The notes: generated by a model from the sequence alone, not told the origin. Counted from the first letter of the stretch, positions 25,656 through 33,678 are shown. The stretch: 48,908 nucleotides of DNA from Oscillospiraceae bacterium (GCA_024691985.1 JAILNC010000070.1:1-48908), one strand, 5' to 3'. Made by a program: numbers and translations.

Positions 25656-26321
25656 TCAGTAACCGGTTTTGCCGCTGGCGGGCTGGCCGTAGGTCTTGAA
25701 GCCCTCGAACACCTCGTCCATCTCCTCCTTGCCGAGCACGAAGGGCTTGCCGACGCACATCGAGAGATACTGCAGCTGCGCGATGTACTCGAGATTCTTC
25801 GCAAGGCCGAAGGCGCTCTTGAGGTTCTTGCCGCAGACGATGATGCCGTGGTTGGCGAGCAGGACCGCGTCGCCGTCCCCGCAGTACTTGACCGCGTCGT
25901 TGGCCAGCTCCGGCGTGCCGAAGCGATGGTAGGGGGCACAGGGGACCTCGTAGCAGTTGGCGTCCGCCAGCACGTAGTGGACGGCCTCGATGGGCTTTCT
26001 GAGCACCGCGAAGGCGGTGCAGTAGAGCGAGTGCGTGTGGACGATGGCGCGGCAGCTCGGCTTGTTCTTGTAGAATTCCGAGTGCATATCCCACTCGCTG
26101 GAGGGCTTGCGCTTGCCGTCGACGATGTGGGAGTCCAGATCCATGACGACGATGTCCTCGGGCTTGGTCTCCATGTAGCCGATGCCGGAGGGCTTGATCG
26201 CCATCAGGCCGAGCTCGGGATTGTAGATGCTCTGGTTGCCGCTGGTGCCGGGGCAGAGGCCCGACGTGCTCATCTGTTTGCCGATCTCAACGATCAGCTC
26301 GCGTTCTTCCTGCATTAACAT
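25656..26321 (-). CDS. Class II (zinc) aldolase, fuculose-phosphate-aldolase type
   Basis: A 221-residue AraD/FucA-like enzyme. Visible features are the phosphate-binding CPGTSGNQSI and KPSGIGY loops, the catalytic Glu in PSSEWDMH, zinc ligands in VHTHSLY, and the third His in ANHGIIVCG. The family splits ketose-1-phosphates into dihydroxyacetone phosphate and an aldehyde. Next to mtnK and mtnA it fits the Ald2/DrdA role of the DHAP shunt, acting on 5-methylthioribulose-1-phosphate or 5-deoxyribulose-1-phosphate. L-fuculose-1-phosphate or L-rhamnulose-type substrates remain possible because the residues distinguishing them are not readable by eye. Confidence 0.9.
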   Translation of the reverse strand: MLMQEERELIVEIGKQMSTSGLCPGTSGNQSIYNPELGLMAIKPSGIGYMETKPEDIVVMDLDSHIVDGKRKPSSEWDMHSEFYKNKPSCRAIVHTHSLYCTAFAVLRKPIEAVHYVLADANCYEVPCAPYHRFGTPELANDAVKYCGDGDAVLLANHGIIVCGKNLKSAFGLAKNLEYIAQLQYLSMCVGKPFVLGKEEMDEVFEGFKTYGQPASGKTGY

Positions 26322-26355
26322 GGTGTGTTCCTCCGTTTATTAAAATAATTCTATT

Positions 26356-27804
26356 TCAGTTTTTGCTGACAGGCGGATTCGCGGCGAGGCGGTTCGCGCT
26401 CCACAGCGGGTGATAGCGGTGGATCAGCTGATCGCCGCGCGGACGGAAGACGCGTGCCTGCCCGTCCGCGTCCGGCGTATCGAAACCGAGCGCGGCATTG
26501 CAGACCGCGGCCAGACCCAGAACGGTCGCCTGCTCGAAGCCGGGCTTCAGGCGCAGCTCCAGCCCCGACAGATCGGCGAGCATCTGACACAGCGTGTCCG
26601 AGCGAAAGCCACCGCCGCAGCCGAGTATATAGCCGCGCCCGTGGCCGCTCAGCTCTCGCAGGCGCCAAAGCTGCTCGTAGATGGAGCAGGCGACGTCGGC
26701 CAGCTCCGCCCACATAAGATCGACGAGATCGGAGCCCTCCTGCAGCGGGGAGCGGAAGAAGAAGCCGCCGTGCCGCAGGGAGCGCCGCTCGTGGAAGAGC
26801 AGGGAGCTGAACGAGGCGGTGCAGGAGAAGTCCGTCTTCGCGGCGTAGGCCTTTTCCAACTCCTCGTAAGGGATGTCCGGACAGAGGGCCGCCTTGAGCC
26901 GCTGGTAGTTCAGACCCGTGACGCCGGGGTTCATCTCGATCAGATAGCCCTTCGCGCCGAGGTTCGCGTCGACCCAGACGCGCTGCGGTGCGTCGTAGAG
27001 CTTCGCGTCGACCAGCGCGGCGACCGGCGAGGTGGTGCCGGAGACGACGGCGATGTCGCCGGGCTCCAGCCCTGTCTGCACCAGCGCGGCCTGCGTGTCG
27101 GCCCCGCCGACGATGAAGCGGGCGTCCGCCTCCATGCCGAGGGCCTCGCGCAGCTCCGGCTTGACCGCGCCCGCGCTCTCGCCCGCCGTGGCGAGCGGGG
27201 GCAGGATGCCGCGGTCGACGCCGTAGGCGGCGCAAAGCGTGTCCGACCAGTCCTTCGCCTCGAGGTCGTAGAGCTGCGTCTCGCAGGCCTGCGAGGGCTC
27301 GAAGACGCAGTTTCCGGTGAAGAGCCACGCGACCCAGCCGCTCAGACTCAGCACCGCCCCGATCCGCTCATACAGCTCAGCCCGCTTTTCGCGCAGGCCC
27401 AGGAGCTTTGCCGCGCAGAAATCCTCGGTGACCCACTTGCCGGAGCGCTCGTAGATTTTTTCCGGCTCTTTGATCCCGGACATGAACTCCCGGCCGCGGT
27501 TGTCGATGTTCGGCAGGCCGTAAAAGACGCGGCCCTCTCTGTCCAGCAGGACGATGCTCTGCCGCGCGCCCGCCGCCGAGACGAGGCGGACATGCGCGTC
27601 GGGATGCTCCGCATGCAGCTCGCGGCAGCAGCGCAGCAGCTCGGTTTCCCACTCCTCCGGCAGGAAGTACTGCGCGTCGGGGTAGGCGTCGTCCCGGTAA
27701 TAGCGGTTGAGGAAGCTGCGCACGGCGAGCATATCGCCCCTGTCGGTGACGAGGGCGGCGCGGGTGCTGCCCGTGCCGAGATCGATCAGAAGATAATGCT
27801 CCAT
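26356..27804 (-). CDS. FGGY-family carbohydrate kinase, LsrK-like
   Basis: A 482-residue sugar kinase of the actin/hexokinase fold. The N-terminal nucleotide motif is LIDLGTGSTRAAL. The C-terminal domain has the ILGCGGGFRSDTLCQMLADLSG stretch (seen as ILGCGGGFRSD and LADLSG blocks) and VVSGTTSPVAAL. SAAGARQSIVLLDREGRV and NIDNRGREF resemble the autoinducer-2 kinase LsrK more than xylulose or glycerol kinases. It sits 3 bp after the 2-hydroxyacid dehydrogenase and before the aldolase. A kinase is redundant with MtnK for the standard DHAP shunt, so it likely acts on another substrate entering the same aldolase. Substrate not determined. Confidence 0.88.
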   Translation of the reverse strand: MEHYLLIDLGTGSTRAALVTDRGDMLAVRSFLNRYYRDDAYPDAQYFLPEEWETELLRCCRELHAEHPDAHVRLVSAAGARQSIVLLDREGRVFYGLPNIDNRGREFMSGIKEPEKIYERSGKWVTEDFCAAKLLGLREKRAELYERIGAVLSLSGWVAWLFTGNCVFEPSQACETQLYDLEAKDWSDTLCAAYGVDRGILPPLATAGESAGAVKPELREALGMEADARFIVGGADTQAALVQTGLEPGDIAVVSGTTSPVAALVDAKLYDAPQRVWVDANLGAKGYLIEMNPGVTGLNYQRLKAALCPDIPYEELEKAYAAKTDFSCTASFSSLLFHERRSLRHGGFFFRSPLQEGSDLVDLMWAELADVACSIYEQLWRLRELSGHGRGYILGCGGGFRSDTLCQMLADLSGLELRLKPGFEQATVLGLAAVCNAALGFDTPDADGQARVFRPRGDQLIHRYHPLWSANRLAANPPVSKN

Positions 27805-27807
27805 CGC

Positions 27808-28791
27808 TCAGGCGAGGACGTCGCGGTTATAGACGATCTTGCCCAGATCTTCCCCATTCAGCCACTTGCGCAGGCGGGTGTTGAGGATATCGGCCTGGTG
27901 GCTCGTGACCTCATAGGACGCGCCGCAGATATGCGGGGTGAGGATGACGTTCGGCAGCTCGCCGATGGCCAGATCTTCGGCCGTGGGCGGCTCGGTGTCG
28001 AGCACGTCCAGCACCGCGCCCGCGATGGCCTCGTCCTTGAGGAGGGAGACCAGCGCCGGGGTGTCGACCAGCGCGGAGCGGCCCGCGTTGACAAAGAGGG
28101 CGTCCGGCTTCATGGAGCGCAGCAGCTTCTCGCCGACGAGCCCCTTTGTCGAATCGCTCACCGGCAGGTGCAGGGAGACGACGTCGCAGGTGGCGAAGAG
28201 CTCCTCGAGCGAGAGCGGGGTGTAGTGGCCGTACTGACGGCCCTTGTAGTCGAAGTAGCACACGTCGCAGTCGAAGCCGTCGAGGATCTTCGCCGTGGCC
28301 TGGGCCACCGCGCCGAAGCCGACGAGGCCGACGCGCTTGCCCTGCAGCTCGTGCCCCATCCAGAGGAAGTAGGGCGTCGTGCCGGGGACCCACTTGCCGT
28401 CCTTGACCCACTGAATGGCCTCGAGCCCGTGGCGCAGATGCATGATGATCAGCGCGACGACCAGCTCCGCCACGGCCTGATTGTTGCGGCCCGGGGTGCA
28501 CAGCACGGGCACGCCCGCCTTCGTGCAGGCGGCGACGTCCAGATTCGCGGGGGTGGCGCGGCAGTCGCCGATGGCCTTGAGGCCCTTGTAACCGGCCAGC
28601 ACCTTTTCGGTCACGCGGTCGAGCTCGGTGATGAGCACGTCGGGCTGCTCCTTGAGCAGATGCTCCAGCATCTCATCCTCGTAGTAGCGCTCGCCGGTCT
28701 CGGTCCAGGGCTCGTAGACGACCTCCGTGAAGAGCTCTTCGAGCTCGGCAAGGCGTTTTTCGGGATAGGGGGCGCGAACATAGACTTTCAT
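27808..28791 (-). CDS. D-isomer-specific 2-hydroxyacid dehydrogenase
   Basis: A 327-residue NAD(P)-dependent dehydrogenase. The Rossmann motif is VGLVGFGAVAQATA (about residue 153). The catalytic Arg is in NAGRSALVD, the Glu in DTEPP and the His in TPHICGAS, so the R-E-H triad is intact. The family reduces 2-keto acids or oxidises D-2-hydroxyacids. It lies between mtnA (50 bp away) and the FGGY kinase (3 bp). The known shunt has no such step, so it may supply or drain a keto or hydroxy acid derived from a related sugar, or detoxify a by-product. Substrate unknown. Confidence 0.92.
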   Translation of the reverse strand: MKVYVRAPYPEKRLAELEELFTEVVYEPWTETGERYYEDEMLEHLLKEQPDVLITELDRVTEKVLAGYKGLKAIGDCRATPANLDVAACTKAGVPVLCTPGRNNQAVAELVVALIIMHLRHGLEAIQWVKDGKWVPGTTPYFLWMGHELQGKRVGLVGFGAVAQATAKILDGFDCDVCYFDYKGRQYGHYTPLSLEELFATCDVVSLHLPVSDSTKGLVGEKLLRSMKPDALFVNAGRSALVDTPALVSLLKDEAIAGAVLDVLDTEPPTAEDLAIGELPNVILTPHICGASYEVTSHQADILNTRLRKWLNGEDLGKIVYNRDVLA

Positions 28792-28841
28792 ATTGCTGCT
28801 CCTTTATATAAAATCAAAAGAATCCGCAGGGGACGGTGAAC

Positions 28842-29894
28842 TCAGTAGAAGGCCTTGACCTCACTGTCGAAGTAGCGGTCGAGCAGATAGGGCACGAACA
28901 CGCCCTTGTCGGTGACCGCGCCGGAGATCAGATGCGGCGGCACCACGTCGAAGGAGGGGTAGATGGCCTTGACCTGCGGCAGACAGTTCTGAATGCCGCG
29001 GTAGCGCAGCACCTGCTCGGGGTCGCGCATTTCGATGACGATGTCGTCCTTTGTGCGCTTGTCCCGGTCGGGGACGCCGGTGACGTAGTAGGGCACGCCG
29101 AAGTACTTGGCGAGGATCGCGATCTGGAAGGTGCCGATCTTGTTGGCGATGTGGCCGTCGCGGGCGATGGAGTCCGCCGCCGAGGTGAACAGGTCGATGC
29201 CCTCGTGCTGCATGGCGTAGGCGATCATGTTGTCGGTGAGCACCGTGGTGTCAAAGCCCATCTCGGCAAAGCAGCTCGAGGTCAGGCGCGCGCCCTGCAG
29301 ATAGGGCCTCGTCTCCGCGCAGTAGACGCGGAAGTCCTTCCCCTGCCTGCGCGCGGCGCGGATGACCGTGCCGATGATGGTCTCGCCGTAGCACTGGGTC
29401 AGGATGCTGCCGCCCTGCGGGATCAGCTCCGCCAGATAGTCGCCGACGATCTGCATCGTGCTGTAGCGGCGGTTGAGGGATTCGACCGTCGAGTCCACGA
29501 TGGCCTCGATCGGGTCCTTGCCCGCCTCGAGCGCCTCCTCGGCAAGCTCGGCCGCGCGGTAGGTGATCTGCCCGTAGCGGTTGGCCGTGGTGGGCCGGGC
29601 GTGGGCGAGATCGTAGGCCGCCTGCTTCAGAAAGGCGATCTGCTTTTCCTTGCTCTCGCCGCGCACCTGCCAGGCGGCCAGGGCCATGCCCATGCCGACG
29701 GCGGTGTAGGGGCCCGCCGACTGGGTGACCATATCGGCGATGGCCTGCCGCACCTCCTGATAGTCCTCGCACTCCACAAAGCGGATCTCGGTCGGGAAGA
29801 CCCGGCGGTCGAGGATGCGGACCTTGCCGTTTTCATACCAGGCGACGTTTTCGTATTTGAGCAGGAAGGGCATGCCCTGATCCATGCGTTCCAT
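28842..29894 (-). CDS. mtnA: S-methyl-5-thioribose-1-phosphate isomerase (also 5-deoxyribose-1-phosphate isomerase)
   Basis: It isomerises an aldose-1-phosphate to the ketose-1-phosphate. The 350-residue protein has the catalytic Cys 168 in TQCYGETIIGT and the Asp 241 in TSAADSIARDGHIANKIGT, plus AETRPYLQGARLT, all family hallmarks. These separate it from eIF2B-like relatives. It follows mtnK by 12 bp. With the aldolase downstream and no mtnB, mtnW or mtnC nearby, it is better placed in the DHAP shunt than in the complete methionine salvage cycle. Confidence 0.95.
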   Translation of the reverse strand: MERMDQGMPFLLKYENVAWYENGKVRILDRRVFPTEIRFVECEDYQEVRQAIADMVTQSAGPYTAVGMGMALAAWQVRGESKEKQIAFLKQAAYDLAHARPTTANRYGQITYRAAELAEEALEAGKDPIEAIVDSTVESLNRRYSTMQIVGDYLAELIPQGGSILTQCYGETIIGTVIRAARRQGKDFRVYCAETRPYLQGARLTSSCFAEMGFDTTVLTDNMIAYAMQHEGIDLFTSAADSIARDGHIANKIGTFQIAILAKYFGVPYYVTGVPDRDKRTKDDIVIEMRDPEQVLRYRGIQNCLPQVKAIYPSFDVVPPHLISGAVTDKGVFVPYLLDRYFDSEVKAFY

Positions 29895-29906
29895 GATCGT
29901 TCCTCC

Positions 29907-31121
29907 TTATGCCAGGATCAGGCGAAACAGCGCGGTGAGCCCGCCGCCGGAGCGGAGCGCCTCGCGCCGCTTGATGAGCGCGATGCCCAGCTTGACGAGC
30001 GCGCGGTCCATGGGGATGCGCTGCGCGGGGTCGGTCACGGAGCTGACCTCCATCACCTTGGAGTCGCCCACGGTGCGGCGGATGATCTCTGTCCCCGCGT
30101 AACCGAGGGAGTCGGCCATGACGGAATCGAGCCAGAAGGCCTTGAAGGCCGCGGTTTTGTAGAGCGGGAACGTGACCAGCTCGTCGTATTTCTTCTCAAG
30201 CTTTTCGCGCGTCATATCGTAAGTCTCGGCGATGAGCTTCGCCAGCTCCTCGACGGCCGCCTCCGCCGCCGGATCGCCGGGGCGGGTGAAGGCCTTGTTG
30301 GCCCAGGAGAAGAAGAGGTTGCCGATGACGTTGCCGATGTCGTAGCCCATGGGGCCGTAGAAGGCAAACTCGGGATCGAGCACCTTGAGCCCCGTCTCGT
30401 TTGCGAAGATGGAGCCGGAGTGCAGGTCGCCGTGCAGCAGGGCCTGGGCGTTGTTCATGAAGTTCAGGCGCAGCTTCGCGACCTCGGTGTGCAGCTCCTC
30501 GTCCTCGTACAGGAACTGACGCACAAAGTCCTCGTTGCCCGGGGTGATGATGTTGCGGTTTTTATAATTGTAGTATGGCTCCGTCAGCACCAGATCCTCG
30601 GTGATCTTGCACAGCTCGGGGTTGGTGTAGAACTTGACGCGCTTTTTCTTCTCCTCCGCGTCCATCACCAGATCGGCGGTGGGCAGGAGGGTGTCGACCA
30701 TAAAGCTCGAGATGTTTTCGCTCAAATGGGGATAGACGCGGTCGGCGGCCAGCTCCTTGCGGAGATTGCCGTAGGCGGACACGTCCTCCATGGCGGTGGC
30801 GGCCATGACCTCGTCGTAGTTGTAGACCGCGGGCACGCAGCCGGGGGCGAGCTCGCCCTCGAGCTGCAGGATGGCGGCCTCGATCTTGTTGCGGTAGATG
30901 TCCAGCGGCCGCCCCGAGGAGCGGAGCAGGCGGTCGGCCTGCTTGACGATGACGGAGCGCCCGTCGCGCTTCGAAGTGATCTTGAACACATAGTTGATGT
31001 TCCCGTCGCCGATCTCGACGCAGTCGGTCTCCTCGCCGGGGGCGAAGAAGTGCAGGACCTCCACGGCGTAGCGTTTGACGTCCTCGGGACTCATCAGAAA
31101 GAACTCGCTGAAGTCTCTCAT
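29907..31121 (-). CDS. mtnK: S-methyl-5-thioribose kinase
   Basis: It phosphorylates the C1 hydroxyl of 5-methylthioribose, and in the shunt also 5-deoxyribose. It has a protein-kinase-like fold of 404 residues: IGDGNINYVFKI is the Gly-rich loop, VIVKQAD holds the ATP lysine, LLHGDLHSGSIF the catalytic Asp 232, and VLDPEFAFYGPMGYDIGN the metal/phosphate-transfer motif. It is the first gene of a six-gene operon that ends with the alcohol dehydrogenase. A promoter lies at 31223-31251, divergent from the DeoR regulator. The nucleosidase that would supply its substrate is not in the window. Confidence 0.96.
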   Translation of the reverse strand: MRDFSEFFLMSPEDVKRYAVEVLHFFAPGEETDCVEIGDGNINYVFKITSKRDGRSVIVKQADRLLRSSGRPLDIYRNKIEAAILQLEGELAPGCVPAVYNYDEVMAATAMEDVSAYGNLRKELAADRVYPHLSENISSFMVDTLLPTADLVMDAEEKKKRVKFYTNPELCKITEDLVLTEPYYNYKNRNIITPGNEDFVRQFLYEDEELHTEVAKLRLNFMNNAQALLHGDLHSGSIFANETGLKVLDPEFAFYGPMGYDIGNVIGNLFFSWANKAFTRPGDPAAEAAVEELAKLIAETYDMTREKLEKKYDELVTFPLYKTAAFKAFWLDSVMADSLGYAGTEIIRRTVGDSKVMEVSSVTDPAQRIPMDRALVKLGIALIKRREALRSGGGLTALFRLILA

Positions 31122-31222
31122 GGAACAGATACCGTCCTATATCATATGATTCGGAAAAAGCGGGAGAAGACCGTCAACAGAAATCAAAGGGAAAACGGGG
31201 GGAAATCCATCCCCACACAACT

Positions 31223-31251
31223 AACATACACCAGAAACGGGCAAAAGTCAA
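31223..31251 (-). promoter_or_regulatory. mtnK operon promoter
   Basis: On the minus strand TTGACT (31246-31251), 17 bases, TATGTT (31223-31228). TTCTGTTGAC around the -35 recurs about 70 bases downstream, a possible regulator site. Confidence 0.65.
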
Positions 31252-31312
31252 CAGAAAACAAAATATTCACACGGCCAAATCCGCAAAAGTAAAAAAAGAA
31301 GCACAAAACACA

Positions 31313-31342
31313 TTGACTGTTTCCGGACAGTTCGTGTATAAT
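31313..31342 (+). promoter_or_regulatory. deoR-type regulator promoter with internal palindrome
   Basis: TTGACT (31313-31318), 18 bases, TATAAT (31337-31342). The spacer contains ACTGT-TTCCGG-ACAGT (31316-31331), a possible operator for the regulator itself. Confidence 0.75.
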
Positions 31343-31387
31343 GGAAAACAGAAATACACAAAACATCACAGAGAAGGAGGGTCGGAC

Positions 31388-32161
31388 ATGCTGAAGATCG
31401 AGCGGCACAGCATCATCGATCAGGAGATCAAGAAGCAGGGCTTCGTGCTGGTGCCCGCGCTGAGCGAGCTGCTGGACTGCAGCGAGGAGACGATACGCCG
31501 CGATCTCAAGGAAATGGAGAAGGCCGGGAAGCTGGTGCGCACCCACGGCGGCGCGTATCTGATCGAGAAGTACGACAAGGGCTTTCCCATCGAGCTGCGC
31601 AAATCCCAGCTCCAGCACACCAAGGAGCGCCTGGCCGACGCAGCCGTCAGTCTCATTCACGAAAACGACATGGTCATGCTGGATTCCAGCACCACCTGTC
31701 TGGCCATTGCCGCGGCCATCCTCGCCCGCGGCCTGAGCGTCACGCTCATCACGAACGCGCTCGAGGTCTGCAGCCTCTTTTCCGAGGCCAATTCCGACAT
31801 CAATCTGGTCTGCGTCGGCGGCACTTTCCGCCGCCGCACCATGTCCTTCGCCGACCCCAACACGGTGGAGGCGCTGCGCCGCTACTACGCGGACGTCGCC
31901 TTTGTCAGCTGCCCGAAGGTGAACGTGGAGTTCGGCCTGTCCGACAACCACATCAGCGAGGCCAACGTCCGCAAGCAGATGCTGCGCAACGCCAAGACAA
32001 AGGTCCTGGTGGCGGATCACACGAAGTTCGAGGGCAACGCCAACATCCTCTTCGAGGGGATGGACGATCTGAGCGTGCTCATCACGGACCAGAAGCTGCC
32101 GGAGGATATGGAGGCCTTTGCCGCCGCGCGCGGGATCGAGGTCGTCTACAGTCAGGAGTAA
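31388..32161 (+). CDS. DeoR/GlpR-family transcriptional regulator
   Basis: A 257-residue repressor-type protein. The N-terminal winged helix-turn-helix has VPALSELLDCSEETIRRDL and the wing KLVRTHGGAY, the DeoR signature. The C-terminal DeoR sensor domain, related to ribose-5-phosphate isomerase fold, has MLDSSTTCLAIA, LITNAL and GGTFRRRT and usually binds a phosphorylated sugar. I choose ATG 31388, with GGAGGG upstream, over the ATG at 31313, which lies in the -35 box. Divergent from mtnK, it probably senses a sugar phosphate of that pathway and represses the operon. The inducer is inferred. Confidence 0.93.
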   Translation: MLKIERHSIIDQEIKKQGFVLVPALSELLDCSEETIRRDLKEMEKAGKLVRTHGGAYLIEKYDKGFPIELRKSQLQHTKERLADAAVSLIHENDMVMLDSSTTCLAIAAAILARGLSVTLITNALEVCSLFSEANSDINLVCVGGTFRRRTMSFADPNTVEALRRYYADVAFVSCPKVNVEFGLSDNHISEANVRKQMLRNAKTKVLVADHTKFEGNANILFEGMDDLSVLITDQKLPEDMEAFAAARGIEVVYSQE

Positions 32162-32179
32162 GCAAACAGGAAGCACGAA

Positions 32180-32220
32180 GAGGGAAAGCGCATCCGGCGC
32201 TTTCCCTCCTTATCATTTTT
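32180..32220 (+). terminator. Terminator after the DeoR-family gene
   Basis: A perfect 12-bp stem GAGGGAAAGCGC / GCGCTTTCCCTC has a 5-base loop and a T run at 32216-32220. It lies between the convergent regulator and rpiB-like genes. Confidence 0.75.
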
Positions 32221-32740
32221 AAAGCTTCTGCTCCGGGTCCCACTCGAAGGGCTCGTAGGGCAATGCCGAAGGGCGCCAGCGCGCGCCGCTCATGTTGACG
32301 CTCTCGAGCTCGCGCAGCAGCGCCAGCGCCCCCTCGTGATGCCCGCCGTCGTACGCGGTCGTGAGCCAGACGCGCACGATCTCGGCGATCGTCCACGCGC
32401 CCAGCAGCCGCCCGCCCAGACACAGGACGTTGGAATCGTTGTGCCGCCGGGTCAGGCGCGCGCCGTACACGTCGCTGACGGCGGCGGCGCGTACGCCGGG
32501 GAACTTGTTGGCCGCGATGCTCATGCCGATGCCGGAGCCGCAGAGCAAAATGCCGCGCTCCGCCCGGCCCTCGGACACGGCGGAGGCCACCTTCGCCGCG
32601 TAGTACGGATAGCGGGAGGGCTCGTCCCCGCCGCCGCAGTCGACGTAAGCAAGGCCGAGCTCGTTCATCACGCGGAAGACGATCTGCTTGGCCTCGAAGC
32701 CCGCGTCGTCGCAGCCTACATAGACAGGCTTTTCCATCAT
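32219..32740 (-). CDS. rpiB: RpiB/LacA/LacB family sugar-phosphate isomerase
   Basis: It interconverts aldose and ketose phosphates, for example ribose-5-phosphate and ribulose-5-phosphate, or allose/galactose-6-phosphate types. The 173-residue protein has CGSGIGMSIAANKFPGVRAA with the catalytic Cys and RRHNDSNVLCLGGR with the conserved His. At the N-terminus it reads CDDAGFEAK where most family members have SDHAGF, so the usual His is Asp. It also has a C-terminal extension of about 20 residues (ARWRPSALPYEPFEWDPEQ). ATG 32740 overlaps the transketolase stop (ATGA). The exact substrate is uncertain. Confidence 0.88.
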   Translation of the reverse strand: MMEKPVYVGCDDAGFEAKQIVFRVMNELGLAYVDCGGGDEPSRYPYYAAKVASAVSEGRAERGILLCGSGIGMSIAANKFPGVRAAAVSDVYGARLTRRHNDSNVLCLGGRLLGAWTIAEIVRVWLTTAYDGGHHEGALALLRELESVNMSGARWRPSALPYEPFEWDPEQKL

Positions 32741-33678
32741 TTCTTCATGCGCACGGCGGCCTCCGCCTTCTCGGCGATGTCGGCGGCCGTGATATGATAG
32801 AGCTCCATCAGCGCGAGCGGGTCGCCGCTGCGTCCGAACTCGTCGCGAATGCCGACGCGCAGCACCGGCACCGGGCAGCTTTCGCACACGACTTCCGCGA
32901 CCGCGCCGCCGAGCCCGCCGAGGATGTTGGCCTCCTCGGCCGTGACGATGCAGCCGCACTGCTCCGCGGCGGCGAGCACGGCATCCGCGTCCAGCGGCTT
33001 TACGCAGTGGACGTCCAGCACGGTGGCCTCGATGCCCTTGGCGCGCAGCAGCTCCAGCGCCTTCATGGCCTCCTGCACCATCAGGCCTGTGGCGATGATG
33101 GCGACGTCTCTGCCGTCTGAGAGCTTCGAGGCCTTGCCCAGCTCGAAGCGGTAGTCCGGCAGGAGGTTCGTGCACTGCTCGACCTCGAGCCTGCCCAGAC
33201 GCATGAAGCAGGGCCCGTCGTACTGCGCGATGGCCTTGGTGACGAGCTTCGTCTCGTTGGCGTCGCAGGGGGAGAGTACCATCATGCCGGGGATGGCGCG
33301 CATGGCGGCCAGATCCTCCAGGCACTGGTGGGTGGCCCCGTCCTTGCCGACGGTGACGCCCGCGTGGGTACCGATGACCTTGACGTTCAGATGCGGATAG
33401 GCGAGGGAATTTCGGATCTGCTCGAAGGCGCGGCCTGCCGTGAACATGGCGAAGGAGTTGACAAAGACGGTCTTCCCGCAGGTCGCGAGACCCGCGGCCA
33501 TGCCCACCATGTTGGCCTCGGCGATGCCGATGTTGAAGGCGCGCTCGGGGTAGAGGGCGGCGAACTTCTCCGTGCGGGTACAGCACTGCAGGTCGGCGTC
33601 GAGCACGACGATGCGCGAGTCTTTGCCGATCTCGGCCAGCGCCTCGCCGTAGGCGCTGCGGGTGGATATCTTATTCAT
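32737..33678 (-). CDS. Transketolase, C-terminal subunit (split form)
   Basis: 313 residues carrying the pyrimidine-binding (Pyr) and C-terminal domains of a split transketolase. The catalytic Glu that activates thiamine diphosphate is in FNIGIAEANMVGMAAGLA. GTHAGVTVGKDGATHQ is the substrate loop. It works as a heterotetramer with the N-terminal subunit encoded just upstream, which overlaps it by 8 bases. The split form is common in Firmicutes catabolic operons and sulfosugar/pentose clusters. Confidence 0.95.
   Translation of the reverse strand: MNKISTRSAYGEALAEIGKDSRIVVLDADLQCCTRTEKFAALYPERAFNIGIAEANMVGMAAGLATCGKTVFVNSFAMFTAGRAFEQIRNSLAYPHLNVKVIGTHAGVTVGKDGATHQCLEDLAAMRAIPGMMVLSPCDANETKLVTKAIAQYDGPCFMRLGRLEVEQCTNLLPDYRFELGKASKLSDGRDVAIIATGLMVQEAMKALELLRAKGIEATVLDVHCVKPLDADAVLAAAEQCGCIVTAEEANILGGLGGAVAEVVCESCPVPVLRVGIRDEFGRSGDPLALMELYHITAADIAEKAEAAVRMKK

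Noticed and set aside
24462-31121. Complete methionine salvage (universal MTA cycle)
   Set aside because: MtnB, MtnW/E1 and MtnD are absent, and the aldolase and alcohol dehydrogenase fit the shorter DHAP shunt better.
32741-33586. Long N-terminal extension of the RpiB-like ORF
   Set aside because: It is an out-of-frame reading of the transketolase C subunit; RpiB starts at the ATG overlapping the transketolase stop.
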